The notes under the pieces were generated by a model. It made no database searches, had not been told where the DNA came from, and saw only the letters and a list, made by a program, of their open reading frames with translations. 64,000 nucleotides of DNA from Rivularia sp. MS3 (GTDB lineage Bacteria > Cyanobacteriota > Cyanobacteriia > Cyanobacteriales > Nostocaceae): assembly GCA_019192545.1 (NCBI GenBank), contig JAHCMI010000002.1, positions 220,372-284,371 of the forward strand. Direction: 5' to 3'. A program made the position numbers and the translations under genes. Of the stretch, positions 8,066 to 17,221 are shown one piece after another (position 1 is the first letter of the stretch; every line of letters starts with the position of its first letter).

Positions 8066-8677
8066 ATGCAACCAACAATAAAACCAAGAATTAAAATTTG
8101 CTGTATTTCCAGCATAAAAGAAGCATGGACTGCTATCAATTACGGCGCTTCAGTATTAGGATTTGTATCTCATATGCCCAGCGGGCCTGGTATTATTTCT
8201 GAAACATTAATTACCGAAATAGTTGCTCAAATACCGCCACCCATCGCCACCTTTTTACTAACTTCCAGTCAAGATAATCAAGAAATTATTCAGCAAATAA
8301 AGCGTTGCGGTACAAACACCGTACAAATTTGCGACAAAATAAAATCTGGTAGTTATCAGGGTATTCGAGAAGCATTACCCGGAGTTTCCATAGTTCAAGT
8401 AATTCACGTCACCAGCGAAGAATCAATAAATGAAGCAACTGAAATCGCACCGTTTGTAGATGCGATTTTACTAGATTCCGGAAATCAATCTCTTGATGTA
8501 AAAGAATTAGGAGGAACTGGAAGAATGCATAATTGGGATATTAGCAAACAAATTCGCGATCGCGCAAAAATTCCCGACGAATTAGCAACCAAGCTTCAAG
8601 AAGAAACTCAACGCGCCAATGAAGCAGAAGCTCTTTTAGCTCGTTATCGCGAACGTTTTGGGGATATAAACGAATAA
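8066..8677 (+). CDS. TrpF-like protein with replaced C-terminus (chimera)
   Basis: Residues 1-170 match a phosphoribosylanthranilate isomerase-like barrel: KICCISS with the catalytic-type Cys12, ILLDSG with Asp137, then GGTGRMHNWDISKQIRD. In family members the next stretch is the AGGL and GVDVSSG phosphate-binding strands. Here, after Ile-Pro170, the protein instead runs into a charged helix, DELATKLQEETQRANEAEAL to RERFGDINE, and stops at 203 residues. It therefore lacks strands 7-8 of the barrel and probably cannot work as an ordinary TrpF. The tail resembles coiled-coil ends of other cyanobacterial proteins, possibly Uma2-type (uncertain). A HIP1 site (GCGATCGC) lies just before the junction. 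Confidence 0.75.
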   Translation: MQPTIKPRIKICCISSIKEAWTAINYGASVLGFVSHMPSGPGIISETLITEIVAQIPPPIATFLLTSSQDNQEIIQQIKRCGTNTVQICDKIKSGSYQGIREALPGVSIVQVIHVTSEESINEATEIAPFVDAILLDSGNQSLDVKELGGTGRMHNWDISKQIRDRAKIPDELATKLQEETQRANEAEALLARYRERFGDINE

Positions 8678-8688
8678 ATAGTAATCTT

Positions 8689-8757
8689 GTAGGGTGCTGT
8701 TACGGCTTCGATATCTTCAACAATAAATTACCATCCTGAAAATGCCGTAACGCACCA
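8689..8757. repeat. GTAGGGTG...CGCACCAT element, copy C
   Basis: It begins GTAGGGTGCTGTTACGGC and ends GCCGTAACGCACCAT, immediately after the chimeric TrpF-like gene. A further partial end (CCTAACGCACCAT) lies at about 8847-8859. Confidence 0.75.
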
Positions 8758-8864
8758 TTTACGGTGTATCGGAATTTTTGTAAATGCCGTACAAAAAATC
8801 TTTGACACAAAACTATTTATTTAAAATGTTATAACCCAAAAGCGCCTAACGCACCATCAAATAT

Positions 8865-9929
8865 ATGCCAGAAAAGTATATTGCAAAATTAACACCAGAA
8901 CAAGAAGCTTTAATTCCAGTTTATCGAGAAAAGTGGAAAAAAATAGCTCTTTCAACTGAGAGAATTGATAGAGATAAAGCAGCGGAAGCTGTTAAACAAG
9001 CTTATGAATTTATTGGTAAAAAAGAACCTATAATTCTATTTTTTGAAAGTCCTTATCGTGCATTACAGAATTTTTCAAAAAATATAGATTTTGAATTTGA
9101 ATGTAAAATACCGAATATATATGGTCTAAGAGATGAATTAACTACTAAATTTAATAGCAAATTAAGAGATACATTACAAAAACAATGTAGTCAAATATGG
9201 CTTCTATTAGAAAAGCAACTAAATAATTCATTCCTAATAGAACTATCCAGTTTAATAGAAAGAGATTTTAAATTCAGCGGTTTATATTCTAGCTTTTCTA
9301 GATTTATTGGTTTTTCTTGCATACAGTTTGATATATGGAATTTTCATGCAAGTAGATTTGATTTTTGTATTTCTGCCTTAAATTGTAATTATCCTCAAAA
9401 AGAATGGTTTATTTTTCAATCATTAGTTCAAAACTGCGGTTGGATATTTCCTTTTGAAAAGATATGTATAGTTTCTGAACGTCCTGTAAAGCTATATTTT
9501 GACAATGAAAACCGACTCCACGCAGAAGGCAAACCCGCCATGCAATTCGCCGACGGTTACAGCGTCTACGCTTACCACGGTACAACTTTACCCGAAAAAT
9601 ACGGAAAACATCATTCTAAAGAATGGCAACCTTCATGGCTTCTACAAGAACGAAACGCCGAATTAAGAAAAATATTAATTCAAGAAATCGGTTATAGCCG
9701 TATTCTCGAAGAATTACAAGCCGTAGAATTAAATACTTATCAAGAATATACTTTACTTCAAATTAATTCAGATATCGACATCGAACCAATTTATTTATTA
9801 AAAATGATTTGCCCTTCAACCGGAGACATTCATGTTTTGCGCGTACCTCCTCAAATGAAAACAGCCCGTGAAGCCATTACTTGGATAAATTGGGGAATTC
9901 CACCAGAAGATTTTGCAATTCAAACTTAA
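8865..9929 (+). CDS. DUF6745-like protein of unknown function
   Basis: This 354-residue protein opens LTPEQEALIPVYREKW, then RIDRDKAAEAVKQAY and EPIILFFESPYRAL. This N-terminus is shared by a set of cyanobacterial proteins of unknown role that I associate with DUF6745. The C-terminal half contains WQPSWLLQERNAELRKILIQ and LKMICPSTGDIHVLRVPP, which ends in a strand-rich segment. I see no signal peptide, membrane segment or catalytic motif. The middle (about residues 80-200) is more AT-rich and less conserved-looking than the ends. The family name is from memory. Confidence 0.65.
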   Translation: MPEKYIAKLTPEQEALIPVYREKWKKIALSTERIDRDKAAEAVKQAYEFIGKKEPIILFFESPYRALQNFSKNIDFEFECKIPNIYGLRDELTTKFNSKLRDTLQKQCSQIWLLLEKQLNNSFLIELSSLIERDFKFSGLYSSFSRFIGFSCIQFDIWNFHASRFDFCISALNCNYPQKEWFIFQSLVQNCGWIFPFEKICIVSERPVKLYFDNENRLHAEGKPAMQFADGYSVYAYHGTTLPEKYGKHHSKEWQPSWLLQERNAELRKILIQEIGYSRILEELQAVELNTYQEYTLLQINSDIDIEPIYLLKMICPSTGDIHVLRVPPQMKTAREAITWINWGIPPEDFAIQT

Positions 9930-10045
9930 TAATTCTTCCTCGCCTCTACTAACATATCTCTATACCTCTTACCTCTGCGCCCTCCGCGCCTCTGCGGTTT
10001 TTTTTCTTCCTATTTCTTTTTAATTCAAACTTAAAACTATTACTT

Positions 10046-10257
10046 TTAAACAAGATTTTTTTTTAATCAACTAAATAACTGGTGCGTAACGCTATAGTCA
10101 AATTCCTAATTTCTAATCAAAATTTTTCTGCATCGTCACACACCCTACAAATAATTAAACAAGATTTTTTCGTTATTAACTAAATAATTGGTGCGTGACG
10201 ATATAATCAAATTTCTAGTTTCTAATCAAAATTTTTCTGCATCGTCACACACCCTAC
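10046..10257. repeat. Tandem duplication (109-bp period) of the GGTGCGT...CACCCTAC element
   Basis: Two copies sit head to tail with a period of 109 bases: GGTGCGTAACG starts at 10081 and GGTGCGTGACG at 10190, and CACCCTAC ends at 10148 and 10257. Both include the leading AAACAAGATTTTTT and the inner TTTCTAATCAAAATTTTTC. They are diverged at a handful of positions. These are copies D and E of the dispersed family, in the opposite orientation to copies A-C. The rest of the 9930-10365 spacer holds the common CTCTGCGCCCTCCGCGCC motif (about 9975) and no gene. Confidence 0.8.
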
Positions 10258-10365
10258 GGTTAATTAAATTTGATTGAATTAAATAACGGGAAGTAAAAAT
10301 TATTTTTCTACCCCCTCTTCCCACTCTCCCCTATCTCCCCCCTCCCAAATAATTACTATCGAATT

Positions 10366-11757
10366 CTAAAACTCCGCATTCTCCGGAGTACGCGGAAACG
10401 GAATCACATCGCGAATATTCGCCATCCCCGTCATAAACTGCACCAATCTCTCAAAACCCAATCCAAAACCAGCATGAGGTACGGTACCGTAACGACGTAA
10501 ATCCATGTACCACCATAAATCTTCTGGTTTCATTCCTTGCGCTTTAATCCGATTTTCTAACACATCGTGCCTTTCTTCCCGCTGGGAACCACCAATTATC
10601 TCTCCAATCTTCGGCGCTAAAACATCCATTGCAGCAACGGTTTTTTCATCGTCGCTCAACCGCATATAAAAAGCTTTAATCTCTGTAGGATAATCGCTAA
10701 CGATAACCGGCTTTTTGAATAACTTCTCGCACAAATAGCGCTCGTGTTCCGATTGTAAATCTAAACCCCAGCTTACCGGATATTCAAACTTTGCATCGGC
10801 TTTTTCTAATTGTTTGACAGCTTCTGTATAGGTAATTCGTTCAAACTGATTATTTATAATATTCTCTGCGGTTTCCAATACTGTTTTATCAACTCGCAGA
10901 TTGAAAAAGTCCATATCTTCGGAACATTTTTCCATTACATATTTGAAGACGTATCTAAGGAACTCCTCAGCTAAATCCATGTCTTCCGATAATTGACAAA
11001 AAGCCATCTCCGGCTCTACCATCCAAAATTCTGCTAGGTGACGTGAAGTATTAGAATTTTCTGCACGGAAAGTAGGCCCAAAAGTATAAACGTTACCAAA
11101 CGTCATTGCCATGATTTCGGCTTCTAACTGACCGCTAACAGTTAAATATGTCGGTCTACCAAAAAAGTCTTGACTGTAGTCTACCTTTTTATCTTCCGTT
11201 TGGGGAATATTCTTTAAATCCAAATTGGTAACGCTAAAAAGTTCGCCAGCACCTTCACAATCGCTAGCGGTAATAATTGGCGTATGTACCCATAAAAAGC
11301 CGCGCTGCTGAAAAAATTCATGAATAGCCGCAGCACAAGCGTTACGCACCCGAAAAACCGCACCCAAGGAATTAGTACGACTGCGTAAATGTCCAATTGT
11401 CCTTAGAAATTCAAAAGAATGACGCTTTTTCTGTAACGGATAAGTTTCTGGATCTGCTTCTCCATAAACTTTTAGCGTTTCCGCTTTTAATTCAATTCGC
11501 TGTCCTTTTCCTTGAGACTCAACCAATATTCCCGATGCTTCCACGGAAGCACCTGTATTTAATTGTTTCAAAATATTTTCATATTCTGGTAAATCTTGAT
11601 CTAGCACAACCTGCAAGCTAGCCAAAGATGAGCCATCATTAACTTCAATAAAAGCAAACCCTTTTAATTCGCGCTTTGTTCTTACCCAACCTTGCACCTT
11701 TACCGACTCGTTGGGTTGAGCGCTCCGTAAGATTTCTGCAATCCGCTTTTCTATCAT
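10366..11757 (-). CDS. asnS: Asparaginyl-tRNA synthetase
   Basis: This class IIb enzyme charges tRNA-Asn in the cytoplasm. The N-terminal OB-fold is [26 protein letters not shown]. The catalytic core contains [38 protein letters not shown] (motif 1 region), [24 protein letters not shown] (motif 2) and [15 protein letters not shown] (motif 3), and it ends [12 protein letters not shown] place the start at the ATG at 11757 (463 residues), not at a TTG 15 bases upstream, because GGAAGAA lies at the right distance before this ATG. It is a single gene with no obvious operon partner. Confidence 0.96.
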   Translation of the reverse strand: MIEKRIAEILRSAQPNESVKVQGWVRTKRELKGFAFIEVNDGSSLASLQVVLDQDLPEYENILKQLNTGASVEASGILVESQGKGQRIELKAETLKVYGEADPETYPLQKKRHSFEFLRTIGHLRSRTNSLGAVFRVRNACAAAIHEFFQQRGFLWVHTPIITASDCEGAGELFSVTNLDLKNIPQTEDKKVDYSQDFFGRPTYLTVSGQLEAEIMAMTFGNVYTFGPTFRAENSNTSRHLAEFWMVEPEMAFCQLSEDMDLAEEFLRYVFKYVMEKCSEDMDFFNLRVDKTVLETAENIINNQFERITYTEAVKQLEKADAKFEYPVSWGLDLQSEHERYLCEKLFKKPVIVSDYPTEIKAFYMRLSDDEKTVAAMDVLAPKIGEIIGGSQREERHDVLENRIKAQGMKPEDLWWYMDLRRYGTVPHAGFGLGFERLVQFMTGMANIRDVIPFPRTPENAEF

Positions 11758-11831
11758 ATATATTTCTTCCAAGAATAAAAATTAAGTGCCGTTGGTTGTT
11801 ATTTGTTAATGGATAGTTATTAGTTATTTAG

Positions 11832-11876
11832 TTCTTAATTCCTAACTCCTAACTCATCACTCCTAACTCCTAACTA
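11832..11876. repeat. STRR heptamers (CTAACTC)n
   Basis: Repeated CCTAACT units fill the space between asnS and the downstream end of the coiled-coil protein gene, overlapping its stop codon region. Confidence 0.65.
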
Positions 11877-12280
11877 ACAATAGACTTTAATAACCAGCCT
11901 ATGATAACGCCCAATCCACCAAAACGGACTACTTGCCAAAACAAGTCTTTTAAACCGCTTTTAGTAAATATAACGCTACCACCAAACAGCACTAAATAAC
12001 TCTCGGAAAACAATCCTAAAGCATTATCCAAGCTTTCTAACTGTTCTTTAATTTGTTTCAACTCCGCTTTTAGCGATCGCGAAGTAGTTTGCTGCATTTG
12101 TTGCTTAATTTCATCGAATCGTCGCACCAGTTCAATTTGGCGCTGTTTATCAGCCTGCATTTGAGCGTAACGCTGTTTTAAATCACTAAGACTTTGCTCG
12201 GCTGATAAGATTTCATGCTCTAATTCTTGTTCGAGATTTTGCTCAACTGATGAATCGGAAGATTGTTTAGGCGACTCCAT
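11870..12280 (-). CDS. Small coiled-coil protein with C-terminal membrane anchor
   Basis: This 136-residue protein has an acidic, Gln-rich N-terminus and a long coiled coil at about residues 15-90 (LEQELEHEILSAEQSLSDLK and following). A hydrophobic C-terminal segment ends WQVVRFGGLGVIIGWLLKSIV, which suggests a tail anchor. I do not recognise a named family, but the clean codon use and cyanobacterial feel suggest a real conserved gene. It lies upstream of asnS on the same strand, 112 bases apart. The function is unknown. Confidence 0.7.
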   Translation of the reverse strand: MESPKQSSDSSVEQNLEQELEHEILSAEQSLSDLKQRYAQMQADKQRQIELVRRFDEIKQQMQQTTSRSLKAELKQIKEQLESLDNALGLFSESYLVLFGGSVIFTKSGLKDLFWQVVRFGGLGVIIGWLLKSIVS

Positions 12281-12610
12281 GAGGAACGTAGTACGTATGA
12301 GAGCTTTGACATTTAGACAGTTACCAACAAGTTTGTCCGGTCTGCCCGTGTTTGATTTTTGCTAGAATATAACCGCTTATTAGGTGGTTATGACTCAAAA
12401 AGCAAAACCAAGCAATTATATTAATCGATAATCAAGAAAACAGCATATAAATAGCCTGCAAATTTCTTGTCTTCCGTTAAATAATTGCGGAAAATCCAAA
12501 ATTATAAGCCTCGAACTACTTCAATTGCTTTTATGCTTAGTAAAGTAAGACTAAATGTCTGTCAACTCTCAATAATCCTTTCTTAGAATCAATTTAACGC
12601 CATATAGATT
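12281..12610. other. Divergent spacer
   Basis: This 330-base space lies between two divergent small genes and should hold both promoters. One hairpin with arms ATAACC/GGTTAT lies near 12368-12391. Nothing else was identified. Confidence 0.4.
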
Positions 12611-12898
12611 ATGTCTCAATCCAGCCAACTGCCTAAAACTAGTCAATTACAAGATTGCACTACATTAGAACTAGCTCAAACTTTATTGGAGAGATTAAGT
12701 ATATCTCCTAATGATTGGCATCGTCTCAAGTCTAATCGTAAAGTTCGTGCTTGCGAACAAACAGCAGCAGCTTTAGTATTTCTTCTTTCCGAACAATCTG
12801 AAGAAGCACAAGCTAGATTAGAACAAGCCAGTGGCTGGCTCAATCGTTCTATCAGTGCCCCACCTTGTCCAACTCATGGAGAAAAAAAAGATGGTTAG
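12611..12898 (+). CDS. Small conserved cyanobacterial protein (DUF6439-like)
   Basis: This 95-residue soluble protein is predicted to be mostly helical: TTLELAQTLLERLSISPNDW, then HRLKSNRKVRACEQTAAALVFLL and EQASGWLNRSISAPPCPTHG. I associate the pattern with the DUF6439 family of cyanobacteria, from memory. No catalytic motif or signal was seen. It converges with the RsbW-like gene that follows. The function is unknown. Confidence 0.65.
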   Translation: MSQSSQLPKTSQLQDCTTLELAQTLLERLSISPNDWHRLKSNRKVRACEQTAAALVFLLSEQSEEAQARLEQASGWLNRSISAPPCPTHGEKKDG

Positions 12899-12985
12899 TT
12901 ACCGTCTTGTTGGTTGTTTGTTGTTTCTCAACTCCCACCTTCGGCATTGGTAACTTTCAAATCCTAACTCTTAACTAAACAATAA

Positions 12986-13441
12986 TTAATTCCGTAACAA
13001 CGGTATTCTCGACCGTTTATGCTCTAATTGCTTGCACAAGCGCAATTCCGTACCTCTACGATTCCATTCTACTTGGTCAAAAATTAGATGCAGTATCGAT
13101 AAACCGCGACCATTTTCTGATTCATCAGGTGGCAAATACTCGGTGGGATCTTCTTCACAATCGCATTCGGGTATAAACCCTTTGCCTTGATCTGATATAA
13201 CCCACCAATATCTATCATCAATTAAAGAAAAACGAACTACAACTTTTTTTCCAGGATCGAGATTGTTGCCGTGCTTCGCTGCATTAACTAAGGCTTCTTG
13301 AAGCCCCAATCTTAATTCAGCTTGCATTTCTCCTGGAATTTCTGCCAAAAGCAAATCTAAAATTGGGCAGAGATATAGAGTTGAGGCAAAACTAATCGTG
13401 CCCCAGTTACGTCCTACCGGACGAAGTGAAATGGTAATCAC
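12986..13441 (-). CDS. RsbW-type anti-sigma factor/serine kinase ATPase domain
   Basis: This 151-residue stand-alone GHKL ATPase domain is of the RsbW/SpoIIAB class. These proteins bind a sigma factor or phosphorylate an STAS anti-anti-sigma partner. The N box is LQEALVNAAKHGNN (about residues 46-59), the G1 box is SDQGKGF and the G2 box is ENGRGLSILHLIFDQVEW. No STAS partner, PP2C phosphatase or sigma gene is adjacent, so the target is unknown. The upstream spacer (13442-13858) separates it from rlmD's 3' end. Confidence 0.88.
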   Translation of the reverse strand: MITISLRPVGRNWGTISFASTLYLCPILDLLLAEIPGEMQAELRLGLQEALVNAAKHGNNLDPGKKVVVRFSLIDDRYWWVISDQGKGFIPECDCEEDPTEYLPPDESENGRGLSILHLIFDQVEWNRRGTELRLCKQLEHKRSRIPLLRN

Positions 13442-13858
13442 AAGAGAAACCCCGTAGCTTTCGGCGACCGCTAGACATGAATTTTGCTATCTACCGCGCA
13501 CCCTGAAATTCGGTTGAGGTGGTCATGTTGACTTAATTTCTATGTCTGTACAACTAATTTTTGTATGCTACTTAGCGTTGACTCTTTTTATGAAATAAAG
13601 GTTGCTTAAATTTCAATCAGCAATTTTTTTTCTACAAACATTTACGAACTATAAACTTAATTGAAGCAACAATGAGTATTTTAATACTCCTAAAACGATG
13701 CTGATTTGTAATTTAAACAACTTCTTATTTCTTTGTTTAGAGTTGGCTACTAGCGTCAATTTCTTTATACAAAAGGTATTCTATATTTAGATTAATTCAA
13801 TTTTAGCATTTTTACTATGCGCTAGACTACAATTTTTAAATTTCATCTTAGAATTACA
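13442..13858. other. Spacer, no gene seen
   Basis: This AT-rich spacer of 417 bases lies between the RsbW-like gene's start and the end of rlmD. It should carry the RsbW-like promoter. No repeat or structure stands out. Confidence 0.4.
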
Positions 13859-15241
13859 CTAAGTAACTTGACGGGCATCAGATAGTACAAGAAATGCTGC
13901 AACTTCCACATGAGCTGTCTGGGGAAAAAAATCAGCAGGTTGTACTCGCGACAAAGTGTATAAACTATCTTGACAAAGTTGCTGTAAGTCCCGAGCAAGT
14001 GTTGCTGGTTTACAACTTACGTAAACAATACGGTATGGTTTTACTTTGCGTAAAGTTTCGATTACAGTGCGATCGCATCCTTTTCTTGGTGGGTCAAGTA
14101 TAACAATATCTGGTTTCGTAGATATCCGAGACAGTAATTCTTCTACCTTTCCCGAGTGGAAGGTAACGTTGTTTATGTGATTATACTGAGCATTTATTTT
14201 CGCGCTTGCAACTGATGATTTTTGGATTTCTAAACCAATGGCAAGATGTACTTGTTTTGCAAGGGGCAAAGTTAAAGTCCCAATGCCGCAATAAGCATCA
14301 ACTAGTATTTCCGTGCCTTTTAAATTTAATTCGGATTGAATTTCGTACAATAATGCTTCAGCAGTTTCAGTGTTTACTTGGAAAAAAGTATCTGGTTTGA
14401 TTTGAAATTTAAAAGTAGCAAATTCTTCTTCTAAATAAGCATTCCCAGCAATTAACCTGCTAGTATCACCAAAAATCCGATTAGTGCGATCGCTCTGAAG
14501 ATTTAACATCACTCCAACTAATGAAGGATATTTTTCCAACCATTCTTGGGCTTTCTCTTCAATTCCTGGCAAATTCAATTCTTTCACAATCAAAGTCAAC
14601 AAAACTTGTCCGGTACGACGACCAATACGTAAACCCAGATGGCGTATTATTCCGGTATGACTGCCCTCGTCATAAATTGACCAGCCCAGTGATTGGATAT
14701 CTTGTTTTACCTGCGCTAAAAAGGGATTTAAGCGCAAATCCTGTACGGGGCACTGATTTAAGTTAACTATCTGGTGAGAAGATTTTCGATAATAACCTGC
14801 TATAACTTTGCCACCAACAGATGTTCCCATTGGATAAGTCGCTTTATTGCGATATTCCAACGGTTTACCAGCAGTTAAGAGCGCATCCACCTGCGGTTGC
14901 TTAAAGCCACCAATACGCTCTAAAGCTTGAATAACAGCTTTACGTTTCGCTTCTAATTGGTATTCATAACTAATATGCTGCCACTGACAACCGCCACATT
15001 TATCCGCAACAATGCAGTTAGGTTTAATCCGATGGGGCGACAATTGTAATAATTCTTTAACTTTGCCCCTGCCATAATTCCGCTTAACATTTATTAAACG
15101 GATAAGTGCGCGATCTCCGGGAACGGTATCCGGTACAAACACTACTAATTCACCGCTTCTGGCAACACCATCACCGGTATCGCTCAAGTCTGTAATTACA
15201 GTTTCAACCAGATCGCCCTGCTGCCATTTTGTTCTAGTCAT
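13859..15241 (-). CDS. rlmD: 23S rRNA (uracil-5-)-methyltransferase RlmD-like
   Basis: This is a SAM-dependent RNA m5U methyltransferase of the RumA/TrmA family. An N-terminal TRAM domain spans residues about 1-55 (GDLVETVITDLSDTGDGVAR). The iron-sulfur motif is CIVADKCGGCQWQHI. The SAM site is ILVDAYCGIGTLTLPLA, followed by ILDPPRKGCDR, and the catalytic Cys lies in YVSCKPATLARDL. The ATG at 15241 (460 residues) is preferred to a TTG 24 bases upstream, since MTRTKWQQGDLVE is the usual beginning and GGATGTGGG precedes it. The exact modified uridine (U747 or U1939) cannot be told here. Confidence 0.9.
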   Translation of the reverse strand: MTRTKWQQGDLVETVITDLSDTGDGVARSGELVVFVPDTVPGDRALIRLINVKRNYGRGKVKELLQLSPHRIKPNCIVADKCGGCQWQHISYEYQLEAKRKAVIQALERIGGFKQPQVDALLTAGKPLEYRNKATYPMGTSVGGKVIAGYYRKSSHQIVNLNQCPVQDLRLNPFLAQVKQDIQSLGWSIYDEGSHTGIIRHLGLRIGRRTGQVLLTLIVKELNLPGIEEKAQEWLEKYPSLVGVMLNLQSDRTNRIFGDTSRLIAGNAYLEEEFATFKFQIKPDTFFQVNTETAEALLYEIQSELNLKGTEILVDAYCGIGTLTLPLAKQVHLAIGLEIQKSSVASAKINAQYNHINNVTFHSGKVEELLSRISTKPDIVILDPPRKGCDRTVIETLRKVKPYRIVYVSCKPATLARDLQQLCQDSLYTLSRVQPADFFPQTAHVEVAAFLVLSDARQVT

Positions 15242-15469
15242 CCCACATCCGTAATCAACTGACAATTAACAATTAACAGTTAATCGCAATCGATGACTAG
15301 CACCACAGCCTCCATCGCACCAGAAGCAGAAAATAATTAGAACTTAAAAGTTAAGAGTTAATAATTATCTTTCTTGTTTTTCCTTTGTCTTCCCCTCTCC
15401 CCTTCACTTCTTGGCACCTGAGTCGTTAAACTAACAGTAATAATTAAATTGAGCTTTCTTTTACAAATC

Positions 15470-15958
15470 ATGACTGTAGTAAGCCAAGTTATTCTTCAAG
15501 CCGACGATGAACTGCGTTATCCGAGCAGTGGTGAACTAAAAAATATCCAAGACTATTTGCAAACAGGCGCACAACGGTTGCGGATAGTAAATACCTTAAC
15601 TGAAAATGAAAAAAAGATAGTCGAGCAAGCGACTAAAACACTTTGGCAAAAGCGTCCTGACTTTATTGCACCCGGTGGCAATGCTTACGGACAACGGGAA
15701 CGTGCCCTATGTATCCGCGATTATGGTTGGTATTTACGCCTGGTTACCTACGGAATACTCGCAGGTGATAAAGACCCAATTGAAAAAATTGGTTTGATTG
15801 GCGTGAAGGAAATGTATAACTCTTTAGGAGTTCCCGTACCCGGCATGGTTGAAGCTATCAAGGGATTAAAGGAAGCTTCCGTTAATTTATTGAGTGCTGA
15901 AGATGCACAGCAGGCCGCCCCTTATTTCGATTTGATTATTCAAGCTATGGCTCAGTAG
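15470..15958 (+). CDS. apcD: Allophycocyanin alpha-B subunit (ApcD)
   Basis: This 162-residue phycobiliprotein is a terminal energy emitter of the phycobilisome core that passes excitation to the photosystems. The sequence opens [20 protein letters not shown], which is ApcD rather than ApcA. The bilin attachment Cys81 lies in [18 protein letters not shown], and GGNAYGQR is also typical. The frame is open from 15449, but the ATG at 15470 is the usual ApcD start. It is a single gene, as is common for apcD, followed by a strong hairpin. Confidence 0.93.
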   Translation: MTVVSQVILQADDELRYPSSGELKNIQDYLQTGAQRLRIVNTLTENEKKIVEQATKTLWQKRPDFIAPGGNAYGQRERALCIRDYGWYLRLVTYGILAGDKDPIEKIGLIGVKEMYNSLGVPVPGMVEAIKGLKEASVNLLSAEDAQQAAPYFDLIIQAMAQ

Positions 15959-16082
15959 CTTGTTGTTAAAAAAGGATTGTTGACATTCTGCACTCTGATG
16001 TCCGCACGCATATTTTTTGACAATAATCAAGCAAGAAATCTTGAATATGATACGGATTTAACTAATAATCCAACTTAAAATC

Positions 16083-16154
16083 TTCCCCACACTTGATTAG
16101 TGGCTGCGGCAGAATCTCTGTCAAGTTACCAACAGGTTGTGGGGAAACTTTTTT
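16083..16154 (+). terminator. Hairpin with T-run downstream of apcD
   Basis: TTCCCCACA (16083-16091) pairs with TGTGGGGAA (16138-16146), and six T follow at 16149-16154. An inner stem CTTGA/TCAAG makes it a branched structure of about 65 bases. It most likely ends the apcD transcript, 125 bases after the stop codon. A small structured RNA is a possible alternative. Confidence 0.65.
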
Positions 16155-16245
16155 AGTTATGAGAATGCTAGATAAAACCAATCGCGAAATACAAATTATC
16201 GGATAAAAATCCTTTTGTTTGCTTCATTCTATAAAATCTAAATAC

Positions 16246-16281
16246 AAAAAGCCGACAGTCCTTTGCTCAAGGCTGTCGGCT
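16246..16281 (-). terminator. Strong rho-independent terminator, minus strand
   Basis: The stem is nine perfect base pairs plus four inner pairs, with a short loop and a run of five T on the minus strand. No such run follows it on the plus strand, so it terminates leftward transcription. Confidence 0.8.
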
Positions 16282-16330
16282 ATTAGTGTGTTCCCTATTA
16301 ATGACTCGGCTAGAGTTCAGTTATATATAA
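16246..16330 (-). ncRNA. Candidate small RNA ending in an intrinsic terminator
   Basis: On the minus strand AGCCGACAG (16281-16273) and CTGTCGGCT (16258-16250), extended by inner CCTT/AAGG, form a near-perfect stem followed by TTTTT (16250-16246). This is a textbook terminator, but no minus-strand gene precedes it for about 900 bases. A TATA-rich stretch at about 16322-16345 could be its -10 region, giving a transcript of roughly 70-85 bases. The existence of a transcript is inference; no known RNA family was recognised. Confidence 0.4.
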
Positions 16331-16369
16331 TTATGTATACTTTTGCTTTGTTAGAAGAGGATCTTAATC

Positions 16370-16444
16370 ATGAATGCTTGTGATTCTCGTCACAACGAAA
16401 TTGCATGTCAGATGTATCGAATTTCTTGTTACTATTCTCAATAA
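16370..16444 (+). CDS. Possible 24-residue small protein
   Basis: An ATG at 16370 preceded by AGAGGA at good spacing opens a 24-codon frame (MNACDSRHNEIACQMY, then RISCYYSQ) ending TAA. It has three cysteines. It could be a short leader or a chance frame; no family recognised. The ribosome binding site is the only positive evidence. Confidence 0.2.
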   Translation: MNACDSRHNEIACQMYRISCYYSQ

Positions 16445-17221
16445 ATCTGTAATAGCTAATTTAGGCGGGTGGGCGCGAATTTATCTAGATTCTAAACAAA
16501 TTGTAACCTTTACAATTCTTTTAGGTAATAGGATTTAGCAATACAAAATATTTATGCCTAAGTGCTATTTAAAGTCAGAATTATTTTGAAAATATTGCAA
16601 AATAATCTAAAAATCATCCTAAAGATAGTTGCGGTATTACTTTAGAGGTAGATAAGTATTTGTAATCATCTTCATAGAGTATACAATATATTTTGCTTGC
16701 AAAAAAAAATCATAATTTTATGTACATATCTCCGAATTTCAAAGGAATATCTATACAATTAAGATTAATTGCAACCTCGAATCATTCAACGCCATTGACC
16801 GCAGTTCAACCGTACTAACGGTGAAGGCTGAGAAATCACGCTTTTAGCAAGTGCGATCGGGTCGAAAGTAATTCTTGATGCATAGTCAAGCAAACTGTTG
16901 GAAGCTGTTGGATGAAACACGAGCTATTGATTGACGTTATTTATGTTAACGTTGTTTGCCCGTTCAACGCCCACAGCGTTCCCATCTCCTCATAGAGGTT
17001 ATCGGAGAGTCGGGTAGGGTATATTTAGGCTCATAGGCTCATGTTTTTCTTTCGCCGTTTACGGTGTCACATAAGCCTTACTAAGTTAAATAATAGCCAG
17101 CCTATTTTTCTTACGGAATTTTCTGCCTTATTTCGTTTCTTTTTTGTCCGAATCCAAATCGGACGAGTAAAAATAGAATAAAAAGCATTCATTTAGAGAG
17201 CAATTAAAAATCTCCGCAGTT
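16445..17221. other. Gene-free spacer upstream of the first reductase gene
   Basis: This is an AT-rich spacer with no convincing frame. It contains one small palindrome, CCGTACTAACGG, near 16809-16820. The rightward promoter of the reductase gene at 17222 must lie here, but no box is clear. Confidence 0.35.

Noticed and set aside
7829..8071. 80-codon minus-strand frame
   Set aside because: It runs through the dispersed repeat copy B and has no coding character.
10046..10257. Tandem repeats considered as a CRISPR array
   Set aside because: Only two 109-base units, diverged along their whole length, matching a dispersed family.
16800..17060. Possible structured RNA gene (tmRNA, 6S or RNase P RNA)
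   Set aside because: None of the conserved segments of these RNAs that I know is visible; only a 12-bp palindrome.
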